64,000 bases of DNA from Acidovorax sp. 106 (GTDB taxonomy: Bacteria; Pseudomonadota; Gammaproteobacteria; Burkholderiales; Burkholderiaceae_C), in contig NZ_RCCC01000001.1 in assembly GCF_003663825.1 (NCBI RefSeq), forward strand, positions 4,038,501 through 4,102,500. Reading direction: 5' to 3'. The notes under the pieces were generated by a model, which worked only from the letters and a program-made list of their open reading frames with translations, ran no database searches and was not told the DNA's origin. Shown here piece by piece: positions 44,309-53,196 of this stretch; the stretch's first letter is position 1; each line of letters starts with the position of its first letter. Position numbers and translations under genes: made by a program.

Positions 44309-46421
44309 AGGCCAGCATGACACCCACGGTGCGCGGCAGCGCCACTTGCGCCATGGTGCCGACAGCGGCGTTGCTGAACCCGTACACGCGGTATTTTTTG
44401 TCAGTCAGATTGTGTGCGTAGGCTGTGATTTGCCAGTGGCTGTCAATGGCCCAGTGAAGTGACAGGTCGACCAAGGTGTAGCCGTTTTGGCGCAGGGTAT
44501 TGGCAGCGTCAAAATATTGCGAGCCCGTGCGGCGCACCGAGAGTGTGGGCCGCAGCACACCCCACCCCGTGGCAAAGCGCCCGCTCAAGCCCAGCGACAG
44601 CAATTGATGGGGTGCAAAGGGCACGTCGTTGCCCGTGCATGCAGCGCAAGAGGCGGGGTCTTCATAGCGGCGGAACGTGGCTTTGTTCACCGCTGCGGAG
44701 GCGTCCAGCGTCCACTGCGCGTTCAGCTTCCAGCGGGCATCTAGCTCCAGCCCACGCGAGCGGGTGTCGCCGACGTTGCGCAGGGTTTGGTAGCCCAGGT
44801 CGTTGCCGCGGTACAGCTGCGTGTCCTGGATGGCCACCTGGTACAGCGCTGCGCCGACTTGCCAGTCCCCCTGTTGCCAGCGCGAGCCCAGCTCGACGCT
44901 GGTGGATCGCTCGCGCCCAAAGGGCTGGGCGTCGTAGGCGTTGGATGGTGCCAGGTTGAAGCCGCCGGGCTTGTAGCCCTGCGACACCGTGGCGTAGCTG
45001 CGCCAGGCGGGCGTCCATTGGTAGGCCGCGCCCAGCTTGCCCAGGGTGGTGTTGCCATCGATGCGCCCACTGCCGCTGAAGCGGTCCATGCTGTAGGCCG
45101 CGTTGAGGGATGCACCAGCGAAATTCGTGGACGCCTTGTCTTTGGAGTGGCGAATGCCCGCACTCAAGTCCAGCGCAGAGGTGGCGTGCCAAATGACATC
45201 ACCGTAGCCAGCCACCGAGCTGCTGTTGTTGGAGGATGCAGAGTTCAAGCCTGTCAAGCCATAGGTTGGTAGTGCGTTGACGTAGTCGCGCCTTTGTTGC
45301 ACGGACTGGCGGTACAGGCCGAAGACGCCATCCCACGCGCGGGTGTGGTTGCCTGCGGAGTCCTTGCCACGGGTGGCCAGGCGAATCTCCTGCATGTTTT
45401 GTTTCCACGTCTCCGGTTGCTGGCTGTCGTAGGGGCCAATGGGGTAGCGGCGGGCGATGTCAGCGTCTTGCCAGGCGGTGGTGGCAGACAGGCGCCAGTC
45501 GCCCAGGTCGTATTGACCGCTAAGGGTCTGGCTTGTCGTGCAGCGCCGCTGCGCGAAGCTGGCCACTGCGGTGGGCATGGTCGGCATCACATAGGCTTGC
45601 TGGCTTTCGATGTTGTCCCAGGGCACATAGGCGTCTTGGCTTGCGCGTGTGCACTCGCGACCAAGGTTCAGCGCCATTTCCCAGGGCGCTCCCGTTGGTG
45701 CCATGCGCAGCTTGGCGGCGCCCAGGGTGGCGCGGGCGCCGCCTTGGTGGTCTTGGCCAGTGACCGGGTTGTACAGCGCGCCGAGGGCGTCATCGCGCGA
45801 GACAGACACTGAACCGTAGAGCAAGTTGGGCGTTATAGCGCCGCTGGCAGTTCCTTCGACGCGGTAGCCGCCGCGGCTGGACGCGCCTGCGCCCAAGTGC
45901 ATCCGGGTCTCATTGTCGGGGCGCTGGCCGATGATGTTGAGCACCCCGCCTTGTGCGCTTTTGCCATACAACGTGCCTTGGGGCCCCTTGAGCAGCTCGA
46001 CCCGTTCCACGTCCTGCAGTGACTGGATGGCAAAAATGGGTAACTGGGGGACGCCGTCGACGTAAACCGTCAGCGCTGGGTTGTAAAAGTCCTGGGCCGA
46101 GGACACACCACGCAGGCTGATGATGGGGTACAGAAATGAGGCACTTTGCGAAATTTGCACCCCGGGCAGCACCCGCTGCAGGTCTTGTGTCGTCGCAATC
46201 TGAGCGTCTTCTAGCGCCTGATGATCGCGCACCACGGCGCTGCCGATGAATCGGGACAACGCTTGGTCACGTTTGCCTGAGGAAATCGTGACATCGGGCA
46301 GCGTGGCATCCGGTGCAGCGGTCTGGGCCCATCCCAGGCTGCACAGGCTGGCCAAGCAGGCAGCCGCCAAGGGCAGCCGTACATGAGGTGGCGACTTGGC
46401 GCGCGTGAAGTGGTGCGGCAT
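44298..46421 (-). CDS. fyuA: TonB-dependent receptor, FyuA-like (yersiniabactin type)
   Basis: A 707-residue outer-membrane receptor with a signal peptide. The plug has RVLPGVQISQSASFLYPIIS, LRGVSSAQDFYNPALTVYVD, GVPQLPIFAIQSLQDVERVE, LLKGPQGTLYGKSAQGG. These closely match the Yersinia FyuA plug as I remember it, as do the strand stretches APWEMALNLGRECTRASQDA and QTLSGQYDL, and it ends in an aromatic residue (AYDY). It should import ferric yersiniabactin or a related thiazoline siderophore. No biosynthetic genes are present, so this looks like xenosiderophore use. Confidence 0.9.
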   Translation of the reverse strand: MPHHFTRAKSPPHVRLPLAAACLASLCSLGWAQTAAPDATLPDVTISSGKRDQALSRFIGSAVVRDHQALEDAQIATTQDLQRVLPGVQISQSASFLYPIISLRGVSSAQDFYNPALTVYVDGVPQLPIFAIQSLQDVERVELLKGPQGTLYGKSAQGGVLNIIGQRPDNETRMHLGAGASSRGGYRVEGTASGAITPNLLYGSVSVSRDDALGALYNPVTGQDHQGGARATLGAAKLRMAPTGAPWEMALNLGRECTRASQDAYVPWDNIESQQAYVMPTMPTAVASFAQRRCTTSQTLSGQYDLGDWRLSATTAWQDADIARRYPIGPYDSQQPETWKQNMQEIRLATRGKDSAGNHTRAWDGVFGLYRQSVQQRRDYVNALPTYGLTGLNSASSNNSSSVAGYGDVIWHATSALDLSAGIRHSKDKASTNFAGASLNAAYSMDRFSGSGRIDGNTTLGKLGAAYQWTPAWRSYATVSQGYKPGGFNLAPSNAYDAQPFGRERSTSVELGSRWQQGDWQVGAALYQVAIQDTQLYRGNDLGYQTLRNVGDTRSRGLELDARWKLNAQWTLDASAAVNKATFRRYEDPASCAACTGNDVPFAPHQLLSLGLSGRFATGWGVLRPTLSVRRTGSQYFDAANTLRQNGYTLVDLSLHWAIDSHWQITAYAHNLTDKKYRVYGFSNAAVGTMAQVALPRTVGVMLAYDY

Positions 46422-46443
46422 GTTGTGTACTCATTTGTATAAA

Positions 46444-46460
46444 ATGAGAATTGTTCTTAT
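46444..46460. promoter_or_regulatory. Candidate Fur (or AraC) box
   Basis: ATGAGAA-TTG-TTCTTAT, one mismatch between 7-bp arms, in the divergent promoter of the receptor and the AraC gene. It resembles part of the Fur consensus. It lies about 22 bases upstream of the receptor start. Confidence 0.55.
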
Positions 46461-46519
46461 TTGGGTGCGGCTGCGCTAGCGGTTTTTGTTCCGGGTTAGC
46501 GGTTTTGAGGAGAAATCTC

Positions 46520-47479
46520 GTGGGTATGGACAAAGGCCAACCGTATGCAACCGCCGATGCCGTGGCGGCCTACAGTGGCCACCCCTTGCTGCCTGCAGTC
46601 AGCCTGCCTCTGGATTGGGCCCAGGCCTCACGGGTGCACGATCTGGCCGATGGAATCACCCTGACTTGCTGGAGTGGCCAGCCAGCAAGCGATCTTCAGG
46701 TCAGCGCCAAAGGGCCTCCCATGTTCTGCATCGCAGTTTTGTTGGAGGGCAGCGCCAGCATGGCGCTCGATGGCGGGCCGATGCTGGAATTGCGCTCTGG
46801 CATGGCGGTGGTGCAAACCGCGGCACGGCCAGTGTCCGGCTGCTTTGCCATGCGTGGGGGACAGCCTAGTCGGTTGGTCGACATACGCTTTTCTCTAGAG
46901 GGGTTGCAGCGTGTGGGCGGCAAGCCCCTGGTGGCATTGCAAGGGCGGTTTTTGCAGGATTGCAGCCTGGTGCAGTCGCAGACGCTTTTGGGCGGTTTTC
47001 CTGCGCCGGCCGAGTTGCTGCGCGTGGCCACCGACATTCTGACCAGCGACTTTGGCGATGAGACGGTGTGCCGTCTGTACCTGCAGGCCAAGGCGTTAGA
47101 GGCGCTGGCGATTGTGCTTCAGACGGTGGGGCCGTCCGCCCCGACAGGCCGCATGGCCCGCGAGCGCACGCGCTTGCTGCAGGCGCGCCGCTTGATGGAC
47201 GAGCGTTATGGTGAAGACTGGACGATTGCCAAGCTGGCCCGTGCTGTAGGGCTTGGCGAGAAGAAGCTGCAGGCTGGGTTTCGGGAAATGGCAGGGCGAT
47301 CCGTGCATGAGCATTTGCGCGAAGTGCGCTTGGCCGCCGCCGCTGCGTTGCTGGCCGACGGTGTGAGCGTCACAGATACTGCCTTGACCACAGGCTTCAC
47401 CAGCCTGAGCCACTTCAGCAAAGCATTCCGTGCTGCTCGTGGTGTTTTGCCCAGCCATTGGCGTCAGGTCCGCCATTGA
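46520..47479 (+). CDS. AraC-family regulator, PchR/YbtA-like
   Basis: About 319 residues. The N-terminal part is a PchR-like sensor (VLLEGSASMALDGGPMLELR), and the C-terminal AraC domain has TIAKLARAVGLGEKKLQAGF and the second helix-turn-helix VTDTALTTGFTSLSHFSKAF RAARGVLPSHWR. GTG 46520 is preferred because GAGGAGA lies six bases upstream; ATG 46526 is the alternative. It is divergent from the FyuA-like receptor. By family (YbtA, PchR) it activates siderophore uptake in the presence of the ferric siderophore, and represses itself. Confidence 0.9.
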   Translation: MGMDKGQPYATADAVAAYSGHPLLPAVSLPLDWAQASRVHDLADGITLTCWSGQPASDLQVSAKGPPMFCIAVLLEGSASMALDGGPMLELRSGMAVVQTAARPVSGCFAMRGGQPSRLVDIRFSLEGLQRVGGKPLVALQGRFLQDCSLVQSQTLLGGFPAPAELLRVATDILTSDFGDETVCRLYLQAKALEALAIVLQTVGPSAPTGRMARERTRLLQARRLMDERYGEDWTIAKLARAVGLGEKKLQAGFREMAGRSVHEHLREVRLAAAAALLADGVSVTDTALTTGFTSLSHFSKAFRAARGVLPSHWRQVRH

Positions 47480-47590
47480 GCGCGGCTCACAAAACGCAGC
47501 GTAGCGGCCACTGGCAGTGGGGGCTGCTTGTACTGCTGCGACTGCTTGCACAAACCGCAGCGCATTGCCCCATATTGCAAAACGAGTAGG

Positions 47591-47636
47591 AAAATGCTGC
47601 TAAAACCAATATAGATAAGCGCAGGCAGCTATCTAA
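47591..47636. repeat. Palindromic repeat copy, partial
   Basis: AAAATGCTGCTAAAACCAAT then ATAGATAAGCGCAGGCAGCT ATC. Only the right arm (AAGCGCAGGCAGCTAT) is well kept. It lies between the AraC gene and the convergent hypothetical gene. Confidence 0.6.
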
Positions 47637-48440
47637 TCAGGAGCGATTGGGTGGCAATACTGCGCTGCTGGGTACGGCGGATTCAGGCAGCACCACGCAG
47701 TACCCCAGCGGCATGCCACGGTCTTTCACCACCCCCAGCAGCAGCACCCGGCGCAGGCTGGGCAGGTAGCGTATGGCGGTTTGCGGTGCTGTGTAGGCAG
47801 GGGTGTCCCTTAGCCGCTCAGTCAGTTGCAGGCTGCGGCCTGTGGGCTGGTGGGTGATGGTCAGTGTGCGGGTGCCGGTGTACACGTCCTGCTGGATGGT
47901 GCCCTCCGTGCCGTAGAAACCGCCACCCACCGTGCGCGTGCGTTTCTTGCCCTCAAACGTGGTGTGGATGCGCAGCACCCCGTCGATGCTGGTGCAGTCG
48001 TCGGTAAAGCCTGATGCGCAAGTCATGGGCAGCAATTCGCTGTGCTGCACCACGCGCACGTCGGGCGCTTTGACATCGGCCATGGGCACGTGGACGAGGC
48101 GGGCGCCACTGGCTGTGGCTTCCACGCGCCAGGCAGTGGCCAGCGGGTGGTCGTCAATGCCCAGGCGCGCTATGCCTATGCCAGCGGTGATCCAGTAGGC
48201 AGGCGGCTGTGCGCCGTTGTACAGCAGTGATGTGCTGGGCCAGGGCTGCAAGCGGCCTGGCTGCTGCTCTATCTCCAAGGCGCTCAGTGCCAGGGCGTTG
48301 GTCGGGCCAGGGGCCCACCGAAAGCCCTCTGGCAGTCCCGCTGCGTGGCCAAAGGCAGCGGGCAGCCCCACGGCCAGGCACAGCAGCCGGAGCAAGCGGC
48401 TCAACAGCCTGCCCACGGATCGCTTTGCAGTTCGGATCAT
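47637..48440 (-). CDS. Hypothetical exported protein
   Basis: 267 residues. An Arg-rich N-terminus and hydrophobic core (about 10-32, ending HAAG) suggest a signal peptide, followed by a beta-rich mature part. There are cysteine pairs (CASGFTDDC near 135, and YCVV) that could form a disulfide. No family recognised. Its ATG overlaps the stop of the upstream peroxidase-related gene (ATGA), so they are an operon, but the role is unknown. Confidence 0.7.
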   Translation of the reverse strand: MIRTAKRSVGRLLSRLLRLLCLAVGLPAAFGHAAGLPEGFRWAPGPTNALALSALEIEQQPGRLQPWPSTSLLYNGAQPPAYWITAGIGIARLGIDDHPLATAWRVEATASGARLVHVPMADVKAPDVRVVQHSELLPMTCASGFTDDCTSIDGVLRIHTTFEGKKRTRTVGGGFYGTEGTIQQDVYTGTRTLTITHQPTGRSLQLTERLRDTPAYTAPQTAIRYLPSLRRVLLLGVVKDRGMPLGYCVVLPESAVPSSAVLPPNRS

Positions 48441-49018
48441 TGGGGCGCCTTGGGCATGCGGCCCATCGCATAGAACTCGGGGTTGGGCATCATCCCGGCA
48501 AAGCTCGCCATGCGGTTGGAGAGGCCAAAGAACGCTGTGATGGCGGCAATGTCCCAGATGTCTTCGTCGTCAAAGCCGTGGGCGTGTAGCGTGCTGAAGT
48601 CGGCGTCTTCAATGGCATGCGACTGCTGGCACACCTTCATCGCAAAGTCGAGCATGGCGCGCTGGCGCGGGCTGATGTCGGCTTTGCGGTGGTTCACAGC
48701 CACTTGGTCGGCCACCAGCGGCTTCTTTTCGTAGATGCGCAAGATGGCGCCGTGCGCCACCACACAGTACAGGCACTGGTTGGCCGCGCTGGTGGTGGTG
48801 ACGATCATCTCGCGCTCGCCTTTGGTCAGGCTGCCTTCTTCTTTGAGCATGAGCGCATCGTGGTACGCGAAGAAGGCCCGCCACTCGGCCGGTCGGCGTG
48901 CAAAGGCCAGGAACACGTTGGGGATGAAACCCGCCTTGTCTTGCACCGCCAAGATGCGGTCCTGGATGTCTTGCGGCAGGGTGTTCAGATCGGGATGCGG
49001 GTAGCGGGGGGATGTCAC
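48437..49018 (-). CDS. Peroxidase-related protein, AhpD/CMD fold
   Basis: A 193-residue protein of the carboxymuconolactone-decarboxylase-like fold. It has the redox-type motif CLYCVVAHGA (about residues 83-92) with the upstream Glu in KGEREMIVTTTSAANQ, fitting the uncharacterised peroxidase-related enzyme family. GTG 49018 is chosen because GAGGAG lies seven bases upstream; the ORF itself extends to a TTG. It would reduce peroxides with a thiol cycle, but physiological partners are not visible. Confidence 0.85.
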   Translation of the reverse strand: MTSPRYPHPDLNTLPQDIQDRILAVQDKAGFIPNVFLAFARRPAEWRAFFAYHDALMLKEEGSLTKGEREMIVTTTSAANQCLYCVVAHGAILRIYEKKPLVADQVAVNHRKADISPRQRAMLDFAMKVCQQSHAIEDADFSTLHAHGFDDEDIWDIAAITAFFGLSNRMASFAGMMPNPEFYAMGRMPKAPQ

Positions 49019-49189
49019 CGTTTGTCTCCTCAAAGTCTGTGCGGGGCCATGTCGGCACTTGCACAGCCATCATAGGGCGAAGGTGCCGCGCTCGCGTTGG
49101 ACGAGGTCTGCCAACCCACCTGCGGTGCGATGATCCGTGCTCTGAATGCGCGGCGGGCGCGCGTTCGCACAGCCAGGGGTTGCCACTGC

Positions 49190-49579
49190 ATGACTGACAC
49201 TTTCCGCAAAGATTTTGACAAAGGGCTTGCCACGCGCAAGCAGGTGATGGGCGAGGACTTTGTAGCCAATGCCTTTGCCAATGCCACCGATTTCACGATG
49301 CCCATGCAGGAGTTCATCACCCGCAATGCCTGGGGCGATGTGTGGCAGCGCGAGGGGCTGGAGCTGAAGACCCGCAGCCTGATCACCGTCGCCTTGTTGA
49401 CGGCATTGGGCAAGCAGCATGAGCTCAAGGGGCATGTGCGCGGCGCGTTGAACAACGGCGCCAGCGTGCAGGAGATCCAGGAGGTGCTGCTGCACGCCAG
49501 CATCTACTGCGGCGTGCCCGCTGCGGTCGACGCCTTTCGCTCGGCGGCTGAGGTGATTGACGGGCCCAAGCCGGGCTGA
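49190..49579 (+). CDS. Carboxymuconolactone decarboxylase-family protein
   Basis: A 129-residue single-domain CMD protein starting MTDTFRKDFDKGLATRKQVM. PcaC-like stretches are WGDVWQREGLELKTRSLITV, ALGKQHELKGHVRGALNNGA and LLHASIYCGVPAAVDAFR. It lacks the CxxC of AhpD, so it fits the 4-carboxymuconolactone decarboxylase branch; no protocatechuate genes are adjacent. AGGGG precedes the ATG at 49190; an upstream extension is unlikely to be coding. Confidence 0.82.
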   Translation: MTDTFRKDFDKGLATRKQVMGEDFVANAFANATDFTMPMQEFITRNAWGDVWQREGLELKTRSLITVALLTALGKQHELKGHVRGALNNGASVQEIQEVLLHASIYCGVPAAVDAFRSAAEVIDGPKPG

Positions 49580-49608
49580 GGTTAAAACCCTGCGATAGGG
49601 CGGCGGGA

Positions 49609-50154
49609 TCAATTGCCTGCCAGCAGCTTGTGCACCAGGTCGGCCGCCGTCGACGCGTTGTACTTGCGCATGAGCCGGGCACGGTAGATCTCCACCGTGC
49701 GGTGGCTGATTGCCAGCGTGCGGCCAATTTCCTTAGAGGTCAACCCCTCCAGCAGGCGCGCGGCCACCTCGCGCTCGCGGCCCGTGAGCTCAGCGCGCAC
49801 GGGGCGTTGCGAGCTGAGGTCTTCAAAACTCCAGATGCCCGAGGCGTGGGGTTCGTCGCGGTTGAGTGCACGGCCCGACACATGGCACCAGAACAGCTCG
49901 CCGTTGGCCCGCTTCATCACGCGGTTGTCGGCGTAGTGGCCTTTGGCGTTCAGAATGGGGGCCATGTGTGCGCCCAGGCGCTCGTATTCGTCTGCACTGG
50001 GGTACAGCACCTGGAACGACTGGCCCATCAACACCTCGCGCGAGGCGCCAAACATCTCGCAGACGTGGCGATTGCAGTCCACCATGGTGCGGTTGCGAGA
50101 CAGCACCAGCCCGACGGGGGCCATGTCAAAAGCCAAACGGTAGTCAACGTCCAT
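49609..50154 (-). CDS. PAS-LuxR (NarL-like) transcriptional regulator
   Basis: A 181-residue regulator. A PAS domain (about 5-110, LVLSRNRTMVDCNRHVCEMF, FEDLSSQR) is followed by a LuxR helix-turn-helix (LTGREREVAARLLEGLTSKE IGRTLAISHRTVEIYRARLM). It has no receiver domain, so the PAS domain senses the signal directly. It is divergent from scoAB, which it probably controls. ATG 50154 is chosen since the PAS domain starts there; ATG 50196 is possible. Confidence 0.88.
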   Translation of the reverse strand: MDVDYRLAFDMAPVGLVLSRNRTMVDCNRHVCEMFGASREVLMGQSFQVLYPSADEYERLGAHMAPILNAKGHYADNRVMKRANGELFWCHVSGRALNRDEPHASGIWSFEDLSSQRPVRAELTGREREVAARLLEGLTSKEIGRTLAISHRTVEIYRARLMRKYNASTAADLVHKLLAGN

Positions 50155-50208
50155 GGTGTGTGCTGTGATCGGGGGGCAGTGCTTCACTGCGGGCAAATCT
50201 TTACGGGG

Positions 50209-50232
50209 TACTACTTACAAGGGTACGTAGTA
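50209..50232. promoter_or_regulatory. Inverted repeat upstream of scoA
   Basis: TACTAC - 12 bases - GTAGTA, 35 bases upstream of the scoA start and 55 upstream of the PAS-LuxR start. The spacing and TAC core suit NarL/LuxR-type sites. Candidate only. Confidence 0.5.
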
Positions 50233-50266
50233 TCGTAGTGCATCCAATATTCGCAAGGAGATCGTG

Positions 50267-50974
50267 GTGAACAAGTTATTTCCCTCAGCGGCCAAGGCGC
50301 TGGAAGGCGTCGTAGCCGATGGCCAGTTGCTGGCCGTGGGTGGCTTTGGGCTGTGCGGCATCCCTGAAGCCCTGATAGACGCACTGCGCGACTCGGCGGT
50401 GAAGAACCTTACCGTCATCTCCAACAACGCCGGGGTGGACGGCTTTGGCCTGGGCAAGCTGCTCGAAACCCGGCAGATCAAGAAAATGATCTCGTCCTAT
50501 GTGGGCGAGAACAAGGAGTTTGAGCGCCAGTACCTGGCGGGCGAGCTGGAGCTGGAGTTCACGCCCCAGGGCACGCTGGCCGAGAAGCTGCGCGCAGGCG
50601 GCGCGGGCATTCCAGCCTTCTTCACCAAGACTGGCGTGGGCACCATCGTGGCCGAGGGCAAGGAGCTGCGCGAGTTCGATGGCGAAACCTATGTGATGGA
50701 GCGCTCGCTGGTGCCGGATGTTTCGTTGGTCAAAGCCTGGCGTGCAGACAAGTCGGGCAACTTGCAGTTCCGCCTCACAGCGCGCAACTTCAACCCCGCA
50801 GCGGCCACGGCCGGCAAGATTTGCATCGTCGAGGTGGAAGAGGTGGTGGAAACCGGCGCCATGGCGCCCGACCAGGTCCATCTGCCTGGCATTTACGTGC
50901 ACCGCATCGTGCACAACCCCACGCCCGAAAAGCGCATTGAGAAGCGCACCATCACTGACAAGGCTGGCGTCTGA
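50267..50974 (+). CDS. scoA: 3-oxoacid CoA-transferase subunit A
   Basis: 235-residue A subunit of a heteromeric succinyl-CoA:3-ketoacid CoA-transferase. Family stretches are [20 protein letters not shown] (about 23-42), [30 protein letters not shown], and [19 protein letters not shown] 50267 is chosen over GTG 50264 because AAGGAG then has a workable six-base spacing. scoB follows 44 bases later. Together they activate acetoacetate or similar 3-oxoacids with succinyl-CoA. Confidence 0.95.
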   Translation: MNKLFPSAAKALEGVVADGQLLAVGGFGLCGIPEALIDALRDSAVKNLTVISNNAGVDGFGLGKLLETRQIKKMISSYVGENKEFERQYLAGELELEFTPQGTLAEKLRAGGAGIPAFFTKTGVGTIVAEGKELREFDGETYVMERSLVPDVSLVKAWRADKSGNLQFRLTARNFNPAAATAGKICIVEVEEVVETGAMAPDQVHLPGIYVHRIVHNPTPEKRIEKRTITDKAGV

Positions 50975-51018
50975 GCGCGCTGCAGCACAACCGTACAGAA
51001 CAAGCTGGAGAAATCACT

Positions 51019-51660
51019 ATGTCGTGGAGTCAAGACCAAATGGCGGCCCGTGCCGCCCATGAGCTCGAAGACGGCTTTTACGTGAACCTGGGCATTGGCA
51101 TTCCCACGTTGGTGGCCAACTTTGTGCCCGCTGACAAGGAGGTGTGGCTGCAGTCTGAAAACGGCATGCTGGGCATTGGCCCATTCCCTACCGAAGATGA
51201 AGTCGATGCCGACCTGATCAATGCGGGCAAGCAGACCGTCACCACCATCAAGGGCTCGTCCATTTTTGGCAGCGACCAGTCGTTTGCCATGATCCGTGGC
51301 GGCAAGATCAACTTGTCCATCCTGGGCGCCATGCAGGTCAGCGAAAAGGGCGACCTGGCCAACTGGATGATCCCCGGCAAGATGGTCAAAGGCATGGGCG
51401 GCGCCATGGACCTTGTGGCGGGTGTCAAGCGCGTGATCGTGCTCATGGAGCATGTGGCGCGCAAGAAAGACGGCACCGAAGACATGAAGATCCTGCCCAG
51501 CTGCACCTTGCCCCTGACGGGTGTGGGCGTGGTGGACCGCATCATCACTGACCTGGGCGTGATGGACGTGACACCTGAAGGACTGAAGTTGGTGGAACTG
51601 GCGCCAGGGGTGAGCTTCGAGCAGATCCAGTCCAAGACGGGCGTGACCTTGCTGCGCTGA
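51019..51660 (+). CDS. scoB: 3-oxoacid CoA-transferase subunit B
   Basis: 213-residue B subunit with the catalytic Glu in [17 protein letters not shown] (about residues 44-60) and the family segments [56 protein letters not shown]. It forms the transferase with ScoA; the glutamate makes the acyl and CoA thioester intermediates. It ends the operon before a weak terminator. Confidence 0.96.
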   Translation: MSWSQDQMAARAAHELEDGFYVNLGIGIPTLVANFVPADKEVWLQSENGMLGIGPFPTEDEVDADLINAGKQTVTTIKGSSIFGSDQSFAMIRGGKINLSILGAMQVSEKGDLANWMIPGKMVKGMGGAMDLVAGVKRVIVLMEHVARKKDGTEDMKILPSCTLPLTGVGVVDRIITDLGVMDVTPEGLKLVELAPGVSFEQIQSKTGVTLLR

Positions 51661-51686
51661 CGTCGCGCACCGCTGCGCACTGCCTC

Positions 51687-51721
51687 AAGGGGCCGACTGC
51701 CAGAAATGGCCGTCGGCCCTT
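51687..51721 (+). terminator. Hairpin after scoB
   Basis: AAGGGGCCGAC pairs with GTCGGCCCTT, with a 14-base loop, followed by a poor U-tract (TGTTGTTTG). Weak terminator. Confidence 0.55.
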
Positions 51722-51752
51722 GTTGTTTGGGCCGTTTCTTTTCATTACGGCT

Positions 51753-51764
51753 GGGGGGGGGGGG
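51753..51764. repeat. Homopolymer tract of 12 G
   Basis: Twelve consecutive G between the scoB terminator and the MFS gene, about 72 bases upstream of its ATG. Such tracts slip and can give length variation. Could also be an assembly artefact. Confidence 0.75.
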
Positions 51765-51836
51765 CACGGGCATGCGAATGAAGGACATTCTGGTTTGCAT
51801 CAGCGCGCTGTTCACCAAGCCGTGACAATTGCTTGC

Positions 51837-53069
51837 ATGCAAACCGCGCCCCAAGAAACCACCCAACGCACCTTGCGCTTTATGGCGCTGGCCGCTTTTA
51901 CCAGCATGGCCTCCATGCGCGTGTGCGACCCCATGCTGCCCGCCTTGTCGCAGGAGTTCAATGTCAGCACGGGCGATGCCTCGGCGGTGATTGCAGCCTT
52001 TGCCGTGGCCTACGGGTTGCTGCAGTTGTTTTATGGCCCCCTGGGCGACCGGCTGGGCAAGACCCGGGTGGTGATTGGGGCCACATCGGCGTGTGCATTG
52101 TTCAGTGCCATCACGGCGCTGGCACCTAACCTGACGGCGCTGGTGGTATCGCGTGGGGCCATGGGGGCCTCAGCGGCAGGCATCATTCCGCTGAGCATGG
52201 CCTGGATTGGTGACCAGGTGCCTTACGAGCAGCGCCAGGAGACCCTGGCGGGGCTGATGGTGGCGACTGTCTCCGGGATGATGGCGGGCCAGTGGTTTGG
52301 TGGCTTTGCTGTGGAGGCATTGGGTTGGCGCGCAGCGTTTGCAGTGCTGTCGCTGCTGTTTGCCGTGGCTGCCGCGCTGCTGTGGCGGCAGGTGAGTGCA
52401 GTGGCTGCCCAAGCGCCTGTCGACGCCGGGCCGCAAGCGGTGCCTTTTTCGCTGCGCACCTATCTCTTCAATACCCGCCAATTGCTCGCCATGCCCCGCG
52501 TACGCTGGGTGCTCACCGTGGTCACTATCGAGGGCGCCTTGGCCTTTGGCACGCTGGCGTTTGTGCCCAGCCGCATGGTCGAGGGGTTTGGCTTGTCGGC
52601 TGCAGCGGCCGGGGGCGTGATGGTGCTGTATGGCATTGGCGGCTTGCTCTACAGCCTGTTTGCCCGGCGCTGGCTGGCCTTGCTGGGTGAGCACGGGCTG
52701 GCCATGTTAGGGGCCTCGGCCATTGCCTGCGGCTTGCTGCTGCTGGCCTGGTCGCCCGTGGTGGCGTGGGCGGTGGTGGGTTGCTTCTTTGCGGGCCTGG
52801 GCTTTTACATGCTGCACAACACCTTGCAGACCCAGGCCACGCAAATGGCCCCCCACGCCCGAGGCATGGCCGTGACCTTGTTCGCATGCCTGTTGTTCCT
52901 GGGGCAGTCGTGCGGGGTGTTTTTGGTGGCGTTGAGTGTGGACCGGGGCTGGCTGGTGCCGGTGTTCACGGCCGCCGCCCTGGGCGTGGTGGCGCTGGGG
53001 GCGGTGATTGGCCGGTCGCTGCACCGAGCGCGCGCGATGGACGCAGCAGGGGCCTCGTCGGCCAAATAA
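51837..53069 (+). CDS. MFS transporter
   Basis: A 410-residue permease. An N-terminal helix with MRVCDPMLPALSQEF (about 23-37, Bcr/CflA or YdhP-like), the loop GPLGDRLGKTRVVIG (about 64-78), and a second half that starts near YLFNTRQLLAMPRVRW. ATG 51837 (MQTAPQETTQRT) is chosen because the upstream frame runs through the G tract from a TTG without a ribosome binding site. It faces no dedicated regulator; substrate unknown. Confidence 0.85.
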   Translation: MQTAPQETTQRTLRFMALAAFTSMASMRVCDPMLPALSQEFNVSTGDASAVIAAFAVAYGLLQLFYGPLGDRLGKTRVVIGATSACALFSAITALAPNLTALVVSRGAMGASAAGIIPLSMAWIGDQVPYEQRQETLAGLMVATVSGMMAGQWFGGFAVEALGWRAAFAVLSLLFAVAAALLWRQVSAVAAQAPVDAGPQAVPFSLRTYLFNTRQLLAMPRVRWVLTVVTIEGALAFGTLAFVPSRMVEGFGLSAAAAGGVMVLYGIGGLLYSLFARRWLALLGEHGLAMLGASAIACGLLLLAWSPVVAWAVVGCFFAGLGFYMLHNTLQTQATQMAPHARGMAVTLFACLLFLGQSCGVFLVALSVDRGWLVPVFTAAALGVVALGAVIGRSLHRARAMDAAGASSAK

Positions 53070-53196
53070 CCTGCGTGTCTTATGACGTAATTTTTTGATG
53101 GTTTGATTTTTTATAGCAAAGCAATACAGTTCAGCCCCTGACCCAACTATCCAGCGCCGCTGCGGGTCACCCACCCGGGCGGCGCGCTTTGTTTGC

